DNA of 64,000 nt, taken from NCBI RefSeq assembly GCF_000426845.1, contig NZ_AUGD01000001.1:310001-374000 (forward strand), in the 5' to 3' direction. Numbering within the stretch: the stretch's first letter is position 1; every line of letters begins with the position of its first letter. Positions 52,130 to 59,787 of the stretch are shown one piece after another. Position numbers and translations under genes: made by a program. The notes under the pieces were generated by a model. The model was given only the letters and a program-made list of their open reading frames with translations. It ran no database searches and was not told the origin of the DNA. Source of the DNA: Bradyrhizobium sp. in8p8 (GTDB taxonomy: Bacteria; Pseudomonadota; Alphaproteobacteria; Rhizobiales; Xanthobacteraceae).

Positions 52130-53712
52130 GCGCGGCGCCCGACAAATGGCGGCCGTCGCTTGGGCTCGTCATCTTCACGGTGCTGGCCACGGTCGCCATC
52201 CTGCCGCTGGTCGGTCTGTTCTTCTTCCGCCTCTATGACAACCAGCTGATCCGCCAGACCCAGGCCGAACTGATCGCGCAGAGCCGCGTGCTCGCGACGA
52301 TCTATGCGCAGGAGGTCGCGGCAAGACTCGACAGCGGCCTGACGCTCGGTACCGAGGTGCCCCCGGGCGTGCTGCCCGATCCCGGCGACCAGGTCACGCC
52401 GATTCGCCCCGCGCTCGATCTCACCGCCAACGACCTGCTGCGGCGTCGGCCCGGTGCCCAAGCAGCAATCCGGCCGGCGCAGCCTGCCTTTGTCGAGATC
52501 GGCGCAAGATTGACGCCGATCATCCGCGAGACCCAGAAGGTGACCCTGGCAGGTTTTCGCATCCTCGATCCGCAAGGCGTTGTGATCGCCGGGCGGCAGG
52601 AGATCGGGCAATCCCTTGCGCATATCGAGGAGGTCGCCGATGCACTGCACGGGCAGTACCGCGCCACCTTGCGCAATCGTGTGCCGGACAAGCCGCCGCC
52701 GCCGATCTACTCCTTCAGCCGCGGCCTCGGCGTGCATGTGTTCTCGGCGATGCCGGTCATCGTCAACAACCGCGTCGCCGGCGTGATCTACACCACGCGT
52801 ACGCCGAGCAACATCTTCGACCATCTCTACCAGGAGCGGGCCAAGTTCGTGCTGGCCGGCCTTGCCGTCATCCTCGGCACGATCGCAATCGGCATCGTCT
52901 TCTCGCGCACCATCACGCTGCCGATGCGCGAACTGATCGACCGTGCCGCCCGAATCGGCCGCGGTGACCGCGAGGCGTTCCAGCCGCTCCGGCACTACGG
53001 CACGCGCGAGTTCGCCCAGCTCTCGCACAGCTTTCTCGGCATGGCCGAGCAACTGGCGCGGCGCTCCGACTACATCGCGACATTTTCGGCCCACCTCACC
53101 CATGAACTGAAATCGCCGCTGACCTCGATCAAGGGGGCGGCCGAGTTGTTGCAGGACTCCGTTCAGGGCAAATCGGGCGGCCTGACGCCGGCCGAGCAGA
53201 AGATGTTCATCGCCAACATCCTGTCGGACACCCAACGGCTGGAAGCAATGGCACAGCGGCTGCGCGAGCTCGCCCGCGCCGAAAGCCTGCCGCAAAACGA
53301 GCGCACCGAGCTTGCCCCCGTCATTGCCGATCTCAGGAGCCGGTTCCCGGCAGGCGACATCTCGGCCAGCGGCGACCTCGACCGCCCGGTCGCGATGTCC
53401 AGCGAGAAGGCGCTGATCGTTCTGTCGCACCTCGCCGACAACGCGATGCGGCACGAGGCGAGGTCAATCCGGCTGGAGGCGGCCTTCGAGCGCACGACCC
53501 TGCTGCTGACCGTGAGCAACGACGGCGAACCGATCTCGCCGCCGAATCGAGACAGGATCTTCGACGCGTTCTTCACCACCCGCCGCGACCAGGGCGGCAC
53601 CGGGATGGGACTGGCGATCGCGCGCGCGGTGATGGCGAGCCATGGCGGCTCGATCAGGCTCAAGCCCACCGACAAGGGCGCGGCCTTCGAACTCCAATTC
53701 CCGGCAGCCTAG
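52126..53712 (+). CDS. Two-component sensor histidine kinase
   Basis: A 528-residue membrane kinase. It has one membrane helix near residues 18-38, a roughly 200-residue periplasmic sensor segment, a second helix near 245-265 and a HAMP region (TLPMRELIDRAARIGRGDR). The dimerisation helix holds the phospho-accepting His326 in SAHLTHELKSPLTSIKG, and the ATPase domain has the N box (HLADNAMRHEA) and G boxes (GGTGMGLAIARAV). The C-terminus ends with the kinase core and no receiver. It is the cognate kinase of the regulator with which it overlaps. Layout is similar to CreC, but the identity of the signal is unknown. Confidence 0.92.
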   Translation: MSAAPDKWRPSLGLVIFTVLATVAILPLVGLFFFRLYDNQLIRQTQAELIAQSRVLATIYAQEVAARLDSGLTLGTEVPPGVLPDPGDQVTPIRPALDLTANDLLRRRPGAQAAIRPAQPAFVEIGARLTPIIRETQKVTLAGFRILDPQGVVIAGRQEIGQSLAHIEEVADALHGQYRATLRNRVPDKPPPPIYSFSRGLGVHVFSAMPVIVNNRVAGVIYTTRTPSNIFDHLYQERAKFVLAGLAVILGTIAIGIVFSRTITLPMRELIDRAARIGRGDREAFQPLRHYGTREFAQLSHSFLGMAEQLARRSDYIATFSAHLTHELKSPLTSIKGAAELLQDSVQGKSGGLTPAEQKMFIANILSDTQRLEAMAQRLRELARAESLPQNERTELAPVIADLRSRFPAGDISASGDLDRPVAMSSEKALIVLSHLADNAMRHEARSIRLEAAFERTTLLLTVSNDGEPISPPNRDRIFDAFFTTRRDQGGTGMGLAIARAVMASHGGSIRLKPTDKGAAFELQFPAA

Positions 53713-53849
53713 ATGGCGAACACCCAGGCGGCGACGATGGTGGCGATGGTCACGAGACCAGCGATGGTCCAGCCTGCGGCATATTCCAACTCGGGATGGC
53801 CGGTCGCTCGCATGATCTCTGCCGGATCGGCGGAATGCTTCTCTGCCAT
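53709..53849 (-). CDS. Small single-pass membrane protein, 46 aa
   Basis: Reading the minus strand gives a start ATG at 53847-53849 with GCGAGGCTGTC upstream, and a stop at 53709-53711. The product opens with an acidic/polar stretch (MAEKHSADPAEIMRATG), then a hydrophobic helix (WTIAGLVTIATIVAAWVFAI) running to the C-terminus. This is the architecture of many small inner-membrane proteins. It converges on the kinase gene with a 4-base overlap. Function is unknown. The case rests on the ribosome site, the sensible topology and the absence of a competing gene. Confidence 0.6.
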   Translation of the reverse strand: MAEKHSADPAEIMRATGHPELEYAAGWTIAGLVTIATIVAAWVFAI

Positions 53850-53927
53850 GACAGCCTCGCACATGACTCCCCGCGTCATATGTAAGTCGTATCAGCCGCC
53901 AAGAGGTTCCATCACGGACGTGCGAGA

Positions 53928-54497
53928 ATGACCCAGTTGGCCTTGTTCGGCGGCGGCGAAGACGGCCCTGCGGGGCTCCGCTACACGGACGACTTCATCA
54001 ACGCCGCCATCGAGCAGGACCTGATCGATCGCATCGCAGCATTGCCGCTGCGGCGCTTCCAGTTCGGGGCCTTCGAAGGCAACCGCCGGGTCGCCTCGTT
54101 CGGCTATCGCTACGATTATGCGCTGCAGCGGCTGGCCGAGGCGGAGCCGATCCCGGATTGGGTGACGCCCGTCGCCCGCCGGGTCGAGGCATGGGCGGGG
54201 CTGCCGGAGGCCAGCGTCCGGCAGGTGCTGTGTACCGAGTACGAGGTCAGTGTCGGCATCGGCTGGCACCGTGACAAGCCGCATTTCGACAAGGTCTTCG
54301 GATTGTCGCTGGGCTCGCCCTGCAAGTTCCGCTTCCGCCGCCGCAGCGGCGACCGGTGGGAACGCCACACGCTCGAGGCCCTGCCGCGCTCGCTTTACAT
54401 GATGGACGGCGAGGCGCGCTCCGTGTGGGAACACAGCATCCCGCCCGTCGAGGCGCGGCGCTATTCCATCACCTTCCGCACGATGAAACGGACCTGA
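53928..54497 (+). CDS. AlkB-like Fe(II)/2-oxoglutarate dioxygenase
   Basis: A 189-residue protein of the AlkB family, which removes alkyl lesions from nucleic acids by oxidative demethylation. The iron-binding triad is readable: His114 and Asp116 in W-H-R-D-K-P, and the distal His in VWEHSIPPVEARRYSITFR. The last motif also contains the 2-oxoglutarate-binding Arg. Length is close to the smaller bacterial AlkB-like proteins. The ribosome site is weak. It stands alone with no ada or other repair gene next to it. Confidence 0.88.
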   Translation: MTQLALFGGGEDGPAGLRYTDDFINAAIEQDLIDRIAALPLRRFQFGAFEGNRRVASFGYRYDYALQRLAEAEPIPDWVTPVARRVEAWAGLPEASVRQVLCTEYEVSVGIGWHRDKPHFDKVFGLSLGSPCKFRFRRRSGDRWERHTLEALPRSLYMMDGEARSVWEHSIPPVEARRYSITFRTMKRT

Positions 54498-54682
54498 TGG
54501 GCGGTCCAAAACAAAACCGCGAAAACAACCCCATGCACAGTAGAAGGCCTGTACCGGGTCGAAGCCGGCAACGCCTCGCCAAGGGTGCCGTGAATCCGCC
54601 TCAAGGGCAGCCAACTAATGAGGCGAACTGAAAAGACAGGCCAAATCGGCGAGCCAATATGCCCCACAGGGCCCGCATCACG

Positions 54683-55612
54683 ATGAAGAATTATCTGGCA
54701 TTTTTCCTCCTTCTGACCATGACCACGGCCTCGGCGCACGGGCCTTTGCCGCACCGGCTGGCTGCGCCGTCCGATCTCGTCCGGGCGGGCCTCACCGATT
54801 CCGACACCACGGCCGGCGGCACCGCGCGGCTGTGCGAGCAGGTCACCTTCTCGCGCGGTCTGCGCTACGGCGAGAGCGAGGCCAACGTGCTAGATGTCGC
54901 GACCAACGCGACCAAGGCCGACACGCCACGGCCTGTGCTGCTGTTCGTCGCGGGCGACACCTTCACCGGCGACCGCGCGGCGCCGGAGCTGGCCCGTCAG
55001 ATCCAGGATCAGGTCATGTGCTTTGCCGCACGCAACGGCATGGTCGGGGTCCGCGTCAACTACCGCCTGGCGCCCGCGGCGACCTGGCCGGCCGGCGCCT
55101 CCGACGTGGCGTCCGCGCTATCGTGGGTCCACGGCAATATCGACCTGTTCAACGGCGACCACCGCGAGATCGTCGCGGTCGGATACGGTGCCGGCGCGTT
55201 CCATCTCGCAACGCTGCTGGCGCATCCCGAGCTGCAGACCGACGGCGCCGACGTCGCCGGCGTCGTGCTGGTGTCCGGGATCTACCGCGTCGGCAAGGAC
55301 GCGAGCGACAGCGAGAAGGCCTATCTCGGCACCGATGCCGCCCAGTACGACAAGCGCTCGGTCTTCCCCGGCATCCTCAATGTCGATGTGCCGATCGTGC
55401 TGGCCTGGGCCGCGGATGATTCCGCCGGCCTCGTGGCGCAGGGCGAAACCCTGAAGAAGACGCTCTGCGGCGCCGGCCACTGCCCGCGCAGCGCATTGCT
55501 GCGCAGCCGCGACGGCATTGCGAGCGCCTTCGGCCTCGACGGCTCCGGCGACAGCCTCGCCGAACCCACGCTCCTGCTGGTGCGGCAGCTGGAGGCGCGG
55601 GGACTGCCGTAA
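54683..55612 (+). CDS. Secreted esterase-like alpha/beta hydrolase lacking its nucleophile
   Basis: A 309-residue protein with a clear signal peptide if the ATG at 54683 is used (M-K-N-Y-L-A-F-F-L-L-L, cleavage near SAHG); an ATG at 54659 is also possible. The fold matches carboxylesterase/BD-FAE-type hydrolases (RVNYRLAPAATWPAGASDV, SWVHGNIDLF). However, the nucleophile elbow reads G-Y-G-A-G instead of G-x-S-x-G, and the oxyanion HGG motif is replaced by V-A-G-D. The usual catalytic His region is also unclear. It may be a pseudo-enzyme or use a different chemistry. Periplasmic location is predicted. Confidence 0.8.
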   Translation: MKNYLAFFLLLTMTTASAHGPLPHRLAAPSDLVRAGLTDSDTTAGGTARLCEQVTFSRGLRYGESEANVLDVATNATKADTPRPVLLFVAGDTFTGDRAAPELARQIQDQVMCFAARNGMVGVRVNYRLAPAATWPAGASDVASALSWVHGNIDLFNGDHREIVAVGYGAGAFHLATLLAHPELQTDGADVAGVVLVSGIYRVGKDASDSEKAYLGTDAAQYDKRSVFPGILNVDVPIVLAWAADDSAGLVAQGETLKKTLCGAGHCPRSALLRSRDGIASAFGLDGSGDSLAEPTLLLVRQLEARGLP

Positions 55613-55652
55613 CCGGCGCAAGGCGTTGGGCTGGACAGACCGAGGCCGGGCC

Positions 55653-57215
55653 TCATGCCGGCTTCAGCGTGGCGAGCGCGTTCTCCAGCAGCGAGCGGAC
55701 ACGCGCGGCATCGCCTGATCTCACCACCGCGGGGTCGAGATAGAGCTCGAGCCCGGGCGCGCGCTCGGTGATGATGCCGCTGTTCGCCGCCGCAGCGTCG
55801 TTCAGCGCATCCACCGAATAGGGAATCACCTCTCGGCTGATGCCCTTCATGGTGATCGCCGGCAGCGCATGGGCGCGCACGACGTCGCTGACCAGCGCGA
55901 AGGTCTCGTAGCTCAAGACGATACCGCCGGGCTCGGCGATGGATTGCAGGCGCGCGGCGAGGTTCGCTTCCGCGCCGATGATGGTGTAGTCCATGCGGTC
56001 GGCGCTGCCGAAATTGCCGACGTTGCAGTAGCCGGAATTGATGCCCATGCGTGAACGGAACGGCTGCTCGATGCCGGACGCCCGCCATTTCGCATTGAGC
56101 TCGGCAAGGCGCTGCTGCATGCGCCAGGCCATCTGAAGGCAGGCCTGCGCATCGGCGCGGTCCCCCCGGGTCTCGGGATCGCCGAAGAAGATCAGCATGG
56201 CGTCGCCGATGAACTTGTCGATCGTGCCGCCATATTCGTGGGCGATCGCCGACATCTCCGTGAAATATTCGTTGAGCAGCTGCGTCAGCTGCTCCGGCTG
56301 GAGCCGCTCGGCGGTCGCGGTGAAGTTCTGGATGTCGGAGAAGAAGATGGTGAGCTTCTTGCGCTCGGTGTGGATGGTGACGTCCTTCTGGCCCGAGAAG
56401 ATGCTCTTGTAGACCTGAGGCGGAATGTAGCGCGAGATTTTCATCGACAGAGAGGCCAGGAAGTCGTTGGCGGATTCAAGCTCCTTGTTCATACCCTTGA
56501 TGCGAAGCGCCTGGCGGCGCTGCAGCGACAGGAACGCCAGACCGCTGCCGGCGGCAATCACGAAATAGGCCAGGAGAAACTTGAACGAGAAGATGTTGGC
56601 GGCGATCGGCTGGGCAATGATCACCTCCTGGATGCCGCGGACGTCGCCCACCTTCCAGTCCTTCTTCGGGCTTTCCGGGTGGCTGTTGTGGCAGCTGACG
56701 CAGGCGGGACCCATGGTGACCGGGGCCACGAGGCGGACCTTGTCGTTGAACAACGAGGTCTCGGTGTCGACGATCTTCTGTTCGGGATCCTTTCGAAGCG
56801 CCTCCAGCGCGTCCTTCTCGAACTTGTCGAGCTGGTGGGGCGCCCGGTTCTGGAACGGGAAGTCGGAGACGAAGCGGTAGGTGATGTTCTCCTGCTGCGC
56901 ACCGATCACCCGGCCGAGTTCGAGCGAGAGCGTCGCCGGGATCGGGATCGCGCCGGGAACGGATTCATAATTGTGCACGACCTTGGTCGTCCCGTTCGGG
57001 TTGGCGAGCACGCGCCCGACCACGTTGGATGCGTAGTAGCTGCGCACGCTCGTGATCACTGAATTGAGATCGACCGCCTGGCGGCGCAGCGCCGTACTGC
57101 TCAGCTCGGTCAGGTCCAGCCACACTGCCAGGGGCAGGGCAAGCAGGAGGAAGACGATCACGGCGCCCGTGAGAATGCCGCTCTTGCGCTGTTCTTCGGA
57201 GATCTCTTGTTTCAC
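55653..57215 (-). CDS. Class III adenylate cyclase with periplasmic haem-type sensor domain
   Basis: A 520-residue membrane protein. Membrane helices lie near residues 14-35 and 205-225. The periplasmic segment between them resembles a DUF3365/Tll0287-like domain and carries a C-x-x-C-H haem c motif near 171-175 (C-V-S-C-H). The cytoplasmic class III cyclase domain (about 270-450) has FFSDIQNFT and KFIGDAMLIFF for metal and base recognition, M-D-Y-T-I-I-G, and G-A-E-A-N-L-A-A-R with the transition-state Asn and Arg. The Lys and Asp/Thr positions favour ATP as substrate. It probably senses redox state or a gaseous ligand and makes cAMP. A 32-bp palindrome sits 24 bases before its start. Confidence 0.88.
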   Translation of the reverse strand: MKQEISEEQRKSGILTGAVIVFLLLALPLAVWLDLTELSSTALRRQAVDLNSVITSVRSYYASNVVGRVLANPNGTTKVVHNYESVPGAIPIPATLSLELGRVIGAQQENITYRFVSDFPFQNRAPHQLDKFEKDALEALRKDPEQKIVDTETSLFNDKVRLVAPVTMGPACVSCHNSHPESPKKDWKVGDVRGIQEVIIAQPIAANIFSFKFLLAYFVIAAGSGLAFLSLQRRQALRIKGMNKELESANDFLASLSMKISRYIPPQVYKSIFSGQKDVTIHTERKKLTIFFSDIQNFTATAERLQPEQLTQLLNEYFTEMSAIAHEYGGTIDKFIGDAMLIFFGDPETRGDRADAQACLQMAWRMQQRLAELNAKWRASGIEQPFRSRMGINSGYCNVGNFGSADRMDYTIIGAEANLAARLQSIAEPGGIVLSYETFALVSDVVRAHALPAITMKGISREVIPYSVDALNDAAAANSGIITERAPGLELYLDPAVVRSGDAARVRSLLENALATLKPA

Positions 57216-57238
57216 CCTGCGGCTCCGTTATGTACGGT

Positions 57239-57270
57239 TTTGTCGCAAATTGCACAGAATCTGCGACAAA
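57239..57270. promoter_or_regulatory. Inverted repeat upstream of the cyclase gene
   Basis: TTTGTCGCA (57239-57247) and its exact complement TGCGACAAA (57262-57270) flank a 14-base centre. It lies 24 bases before the cyclase start codon. It may be a repressor operator or a leader hairpin. It does not match the FixK/FNR consensus. Confidence 0.5.
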
Positions 57271-57405
57271 GAATGCGGCGGCACAGAGCCAATAATTCCA
57301 GGCCGGCGCAACCCCATTTTGTGGGGTCGCAGCAAATGGCTTTTCGTTTGATCACGGATGCTTAAGATCAGCACCGATCTGCATCCGCCCGGCCGGGAGA
57401 AGCCC

Positions 57406-58497
57406 ATGACCGAAACCATCCGCATCAAGCGCTTCCAGGCGCGTCCCGTGATCGTGCCGATGAACCTGCCGCTCCAGACCGCGACCGGCGCGGTCGCCAA
57501 GGCGCCGCTGGTGCTGATCGACTGCGAGACCGATCAGGGCGCAGTAGGCCATGCCTATCTGTTCTCGCTCACACCCTCGGCCTTGCGGCCGCTGGCGGCG
57601 ATGGTCACGGAGATGTCAGATCTTCTCACCGGAGACGAGTTGCTGCCGTTCGAGATCGAACGCAAGCTGGCCCAGCGCTTCACGCTGCTGGGCCTCGCCG
57701 GCCTGCAACGGCTGGCGCAATCCGGCATCGACATGGCGGCCTGGGATGCGCTTGCGCGCACACGCAGCCTGCCGCTGGCGCGCCTGCTCGGCGGCGCACC
57801 GAAGCCGGTCAGGGCGTACAATTCGAAGGGGCTTGGCATCATGCCGGCCGGCGCCGCTGTCGAGGAAGCCCACAAGTTGCTGGCCGAAGGCTTCCAGGCT
57901 GCCAAGATCCGCGTCGGCCGGCCCGATGCGCGGGAGGATCTCGCGGTCGTGCGCGCGGTGCGCAAGGCCGTCGGAGATCAGGTCACGCTGATGTGCGACT
58001 ACAACCAGGCGCTGACGGTGACCGAGGCCATCCGCCGCGGCGAGATGCTCGACGACGAGGGCCTCACCTGGATCGAGGAGCCGATCCGCCATGACGATTA
58101 TGCCGGCTGCGCCCGCATTGCGGACGCGCTGCATACGCCAGTGCAGATCGGCGAGAATTTCGACAGCGCGTTTTCGATGCAATCCGCACTCTCGGCGGAA
58201 GCCTGCGACTACGTGATGCCGGACGTTCAACGCATCGGCGGCGTCACCGGCTGGCTCCGTGCCGCGGCGCTTGCGCACGCCGCCGGCATCGAGATGTCCA
58301 CGCATCTGTTCTCGGAAGTGAGCGCGCATCTGCTCTGCGTCACGCCGACCGCGCATTGGCTGGAATATGTCGACTGGGCCGATGCGGTGCTGGCAACACG
58401 ATTGAAGATCAAGGACGGCTTCGCACTGCCGAGCGAGGAGCCCGGCAACGGGATCGCATGGGACGAGGCGGCGGTGAAGAAGTATCTGGTCGGTTAG
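57406..58497 (+). CDS. Enolase superfamily protein (mandelate racemase/muconate lactonizing type)
   Basis: A 363-residue enzyme of the mandelate-racemase subgroup. ATG at 57406 has GGGAGAAGCCC upstream; the frame is open from 57358. Metal ligands Asp198, Glu224 and a later Glu (I-G-E-N-F-D) and the base His300 (STHLFSEVSAH) are present, as is the acidic E-Y-V-D. The K-x-K base pair of mandelate racemase reads K-I-R (Lys167, Arg169), so the second base is replaced. It probably acts on an organic acid or sugar acid, but the reaction cannot be fixed. It is divergent from the cyclase gene. Confidence 0.87.
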   Translation: MTETIRIKRFQARPVIVPMNLPLQTATGAVAKAPLVLIDCETDQGAVGHAYLFSLTPSALRPLAAMVTEMSDLLTGDELLPFEIERKLAQRFTLLGLAGLQRLAQSGIDMAAWDALARTRSLPLARLLGGAPKPVRAYNSKGLGIMPAGAAVEEAHKLLAEGFQAAKIRVGRPDAREDLAVVRAVRKAVGDQVTLMCDYNQALTVTEAIRRGEMLDDEGLTWIEEPIRHDDYAGCARIADALHTPVQIGENFDSAFSMQSALSAEACDYVMPDVQRIGGVTGWLRAAALAHAAGIEMSTHLFSEVSAHLLCVTPTAHWLEYVDWADAVLATRLKIKDGFALPSEEPGNGIAWDEAAVKKYLVG

Positions 58498-58585
58498 GTC
58501 GGGGGTGGAGGCTCTCAACGTGTTCGTCATTGCGGCCAATGTCGGCGTATAAGGGCGACTGCATTCGCCGTCTCCGGCGATCTCT

Positions 58586-59785
58586 TCACGGTGATCTGGG
58601 TGCGATACGCACGTCCGGTGCAACTCGGTCGCTGGGATAGACGATCACCTCTTCACCAGGCGCGAGGCCGGAAGCGACGGCCGCGAAGCGGCCGGACCGG
58701 CGCAGGAGCTCGATTTGGCGCAGTTCGGCCCGCCCGCCCTTCGCAACATAGACATTCCAGCCTTCACCCCGACGAAATAGCGCGCCCGACGGGACGATCG
58801 TGGCTTCGTCCCGCGCGAGGACGGTGATCTGAACATCCACCCGATAGCCATCTCCTAGTCGTGCCCACTGCTTCGCGGGCGAGAGGATGTCGACGAGAAC
58901 ATTGACCCTTTGCTCCTCGACTCCGAGCGTCGAGACCTTCGTGAAAGCTGCCGGCTCGACCCGGCGCACCCGACCCTTCAGTTTTCCCTCCCCACCCCAA
59001 TTGTCGATGTCGACGTCGGCTCCGGGGCGGATCTCCACCGCATCGGTGCTGAGAACGTCGGCCACGACTTCGAGATCTCTGGCGTCACCGACGTCAAGCA
59101 AGAGCGTACCCGGCTGCACGATCGTTTCGCTTTCCTGCGCGACCTTCAGCACCACGCCGGCGACAGGCGACACAACGTTCCAGCTATCCGGGTGGCCGTT
59201 GCCATCATTGCCGTACCGGGCCAGCAATGCGCGCATTTGGCTGATCTCATGCTCGGCCGCATGATTCTGAAATTCCGCCGCCCGAAGATCCCGGTCGGCG
59301 AGATGCACCGCAAGCTCTGCACGCTCGAGCGCCTGCGTCGTCGCCGCTCCTTGCTGAGCCAGCGTCCGCGCCCTGGTCAAATCGGTATTGGCGTGATCGC
59401 TCTGGGCCTTAGCCCGCTCGACGACCGCCCTGGCGCGCTCCAGATTGGCTTCGGCCACTCCCAATCTCTCCTCGACCTCTCGGCGGGTCCGGGGGTCCAT
59501 CAGGGGCGCTGGGGATGGGGTGATCGTGGCGATGGCGTCGTCGACCTGAACTTGATCGCCAACCTTGAACCGGATCCGGCTCAAGCGCCCCGCAAGCGGC
59601 GCGGCGACCGCGTACCGCTCGCGGACGCGCGTCTTGCCATCCTCATCGACAGTGGCGGCGAACCTCCCCTTTGTCACAGCTGCGGTCTCGACCGACACTG
59701 AGGCCGGAACCAGGAGCCAGGCCGTAACGCCGGCGGCGGCCAAGAGTCCGGCAGCAATTGCGATATGACGGCCCGTGACGTGCAT
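58586..59785 (-). CDS. HlyD-like efflux adaptor of an ABC exporter
   Basis: A 399-residue periplasmic adaptor. It begins with one membrane helix (about residues 8-26), then V-S-V-E-T-A-A-V-T-K-G-R-F lipoyl half, a long coiled coil (RRE-V-E-E-R-L-G-V-A-E-A-N-L), a second lipoyl half with VVSPVAGVVLKVAQ, and a beta barrel. It is the last gene of a minus-strand operon with the FtsX-type permease and ATPase, in the pattern of DevBCA/MacAB-like exporters. Its start is 2 bases downstream of the permease stop. Confidence 0.9.
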   Translation of the reverse strand: MHVTGRHIAIAAGLLAAAGVTAWLLVPASVSVETAAVTKGRFAATVDEDGKTRVRERYAVAAPLAGRLSRIRFKVGDQVQVDDAIATITPSPAPLMDPRTRREVEERLGVAEANLERARAVVERAKAQSDHANTDLTRARTLAQQGAATTQALERAELAVHLADRDLRAAEFQNHAAEHEISQMRALLARYGNDGNGHPDSWNVVSPVAGVVLKVAQESETIVQPGTLLLDVGDARDLEVVADVLSTDAVEIRPGADVDIDNWGGEGKLKGRVRRVEPAAFTKVSTLGVEEQRVNVLVDILSPAKQWARLGDGYRVDVQITVLARDEATIVPSGALFRRGEGWNVYVAKGGRAELRQIELLRRSGRFAAVASGLAPGEEVIVYPSDRVAPDVRIAPRSP

Positions 59786-59787
59786 GT

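Noticed and set aside
53850..53930. EcfG-like promoter for the 46-residue protein (GGAAC-N16 on the minus strand)
   Set aside because: The -10 element would be CGAC instead of CGTT, two mismatches in a four-base core.
57311..57327. Hairpin ACCCCA-TTTTG-TGGGGT upstream of the enolase-superfamily gene
   Set aside because: Only six base pairs and no T run; likely chance.
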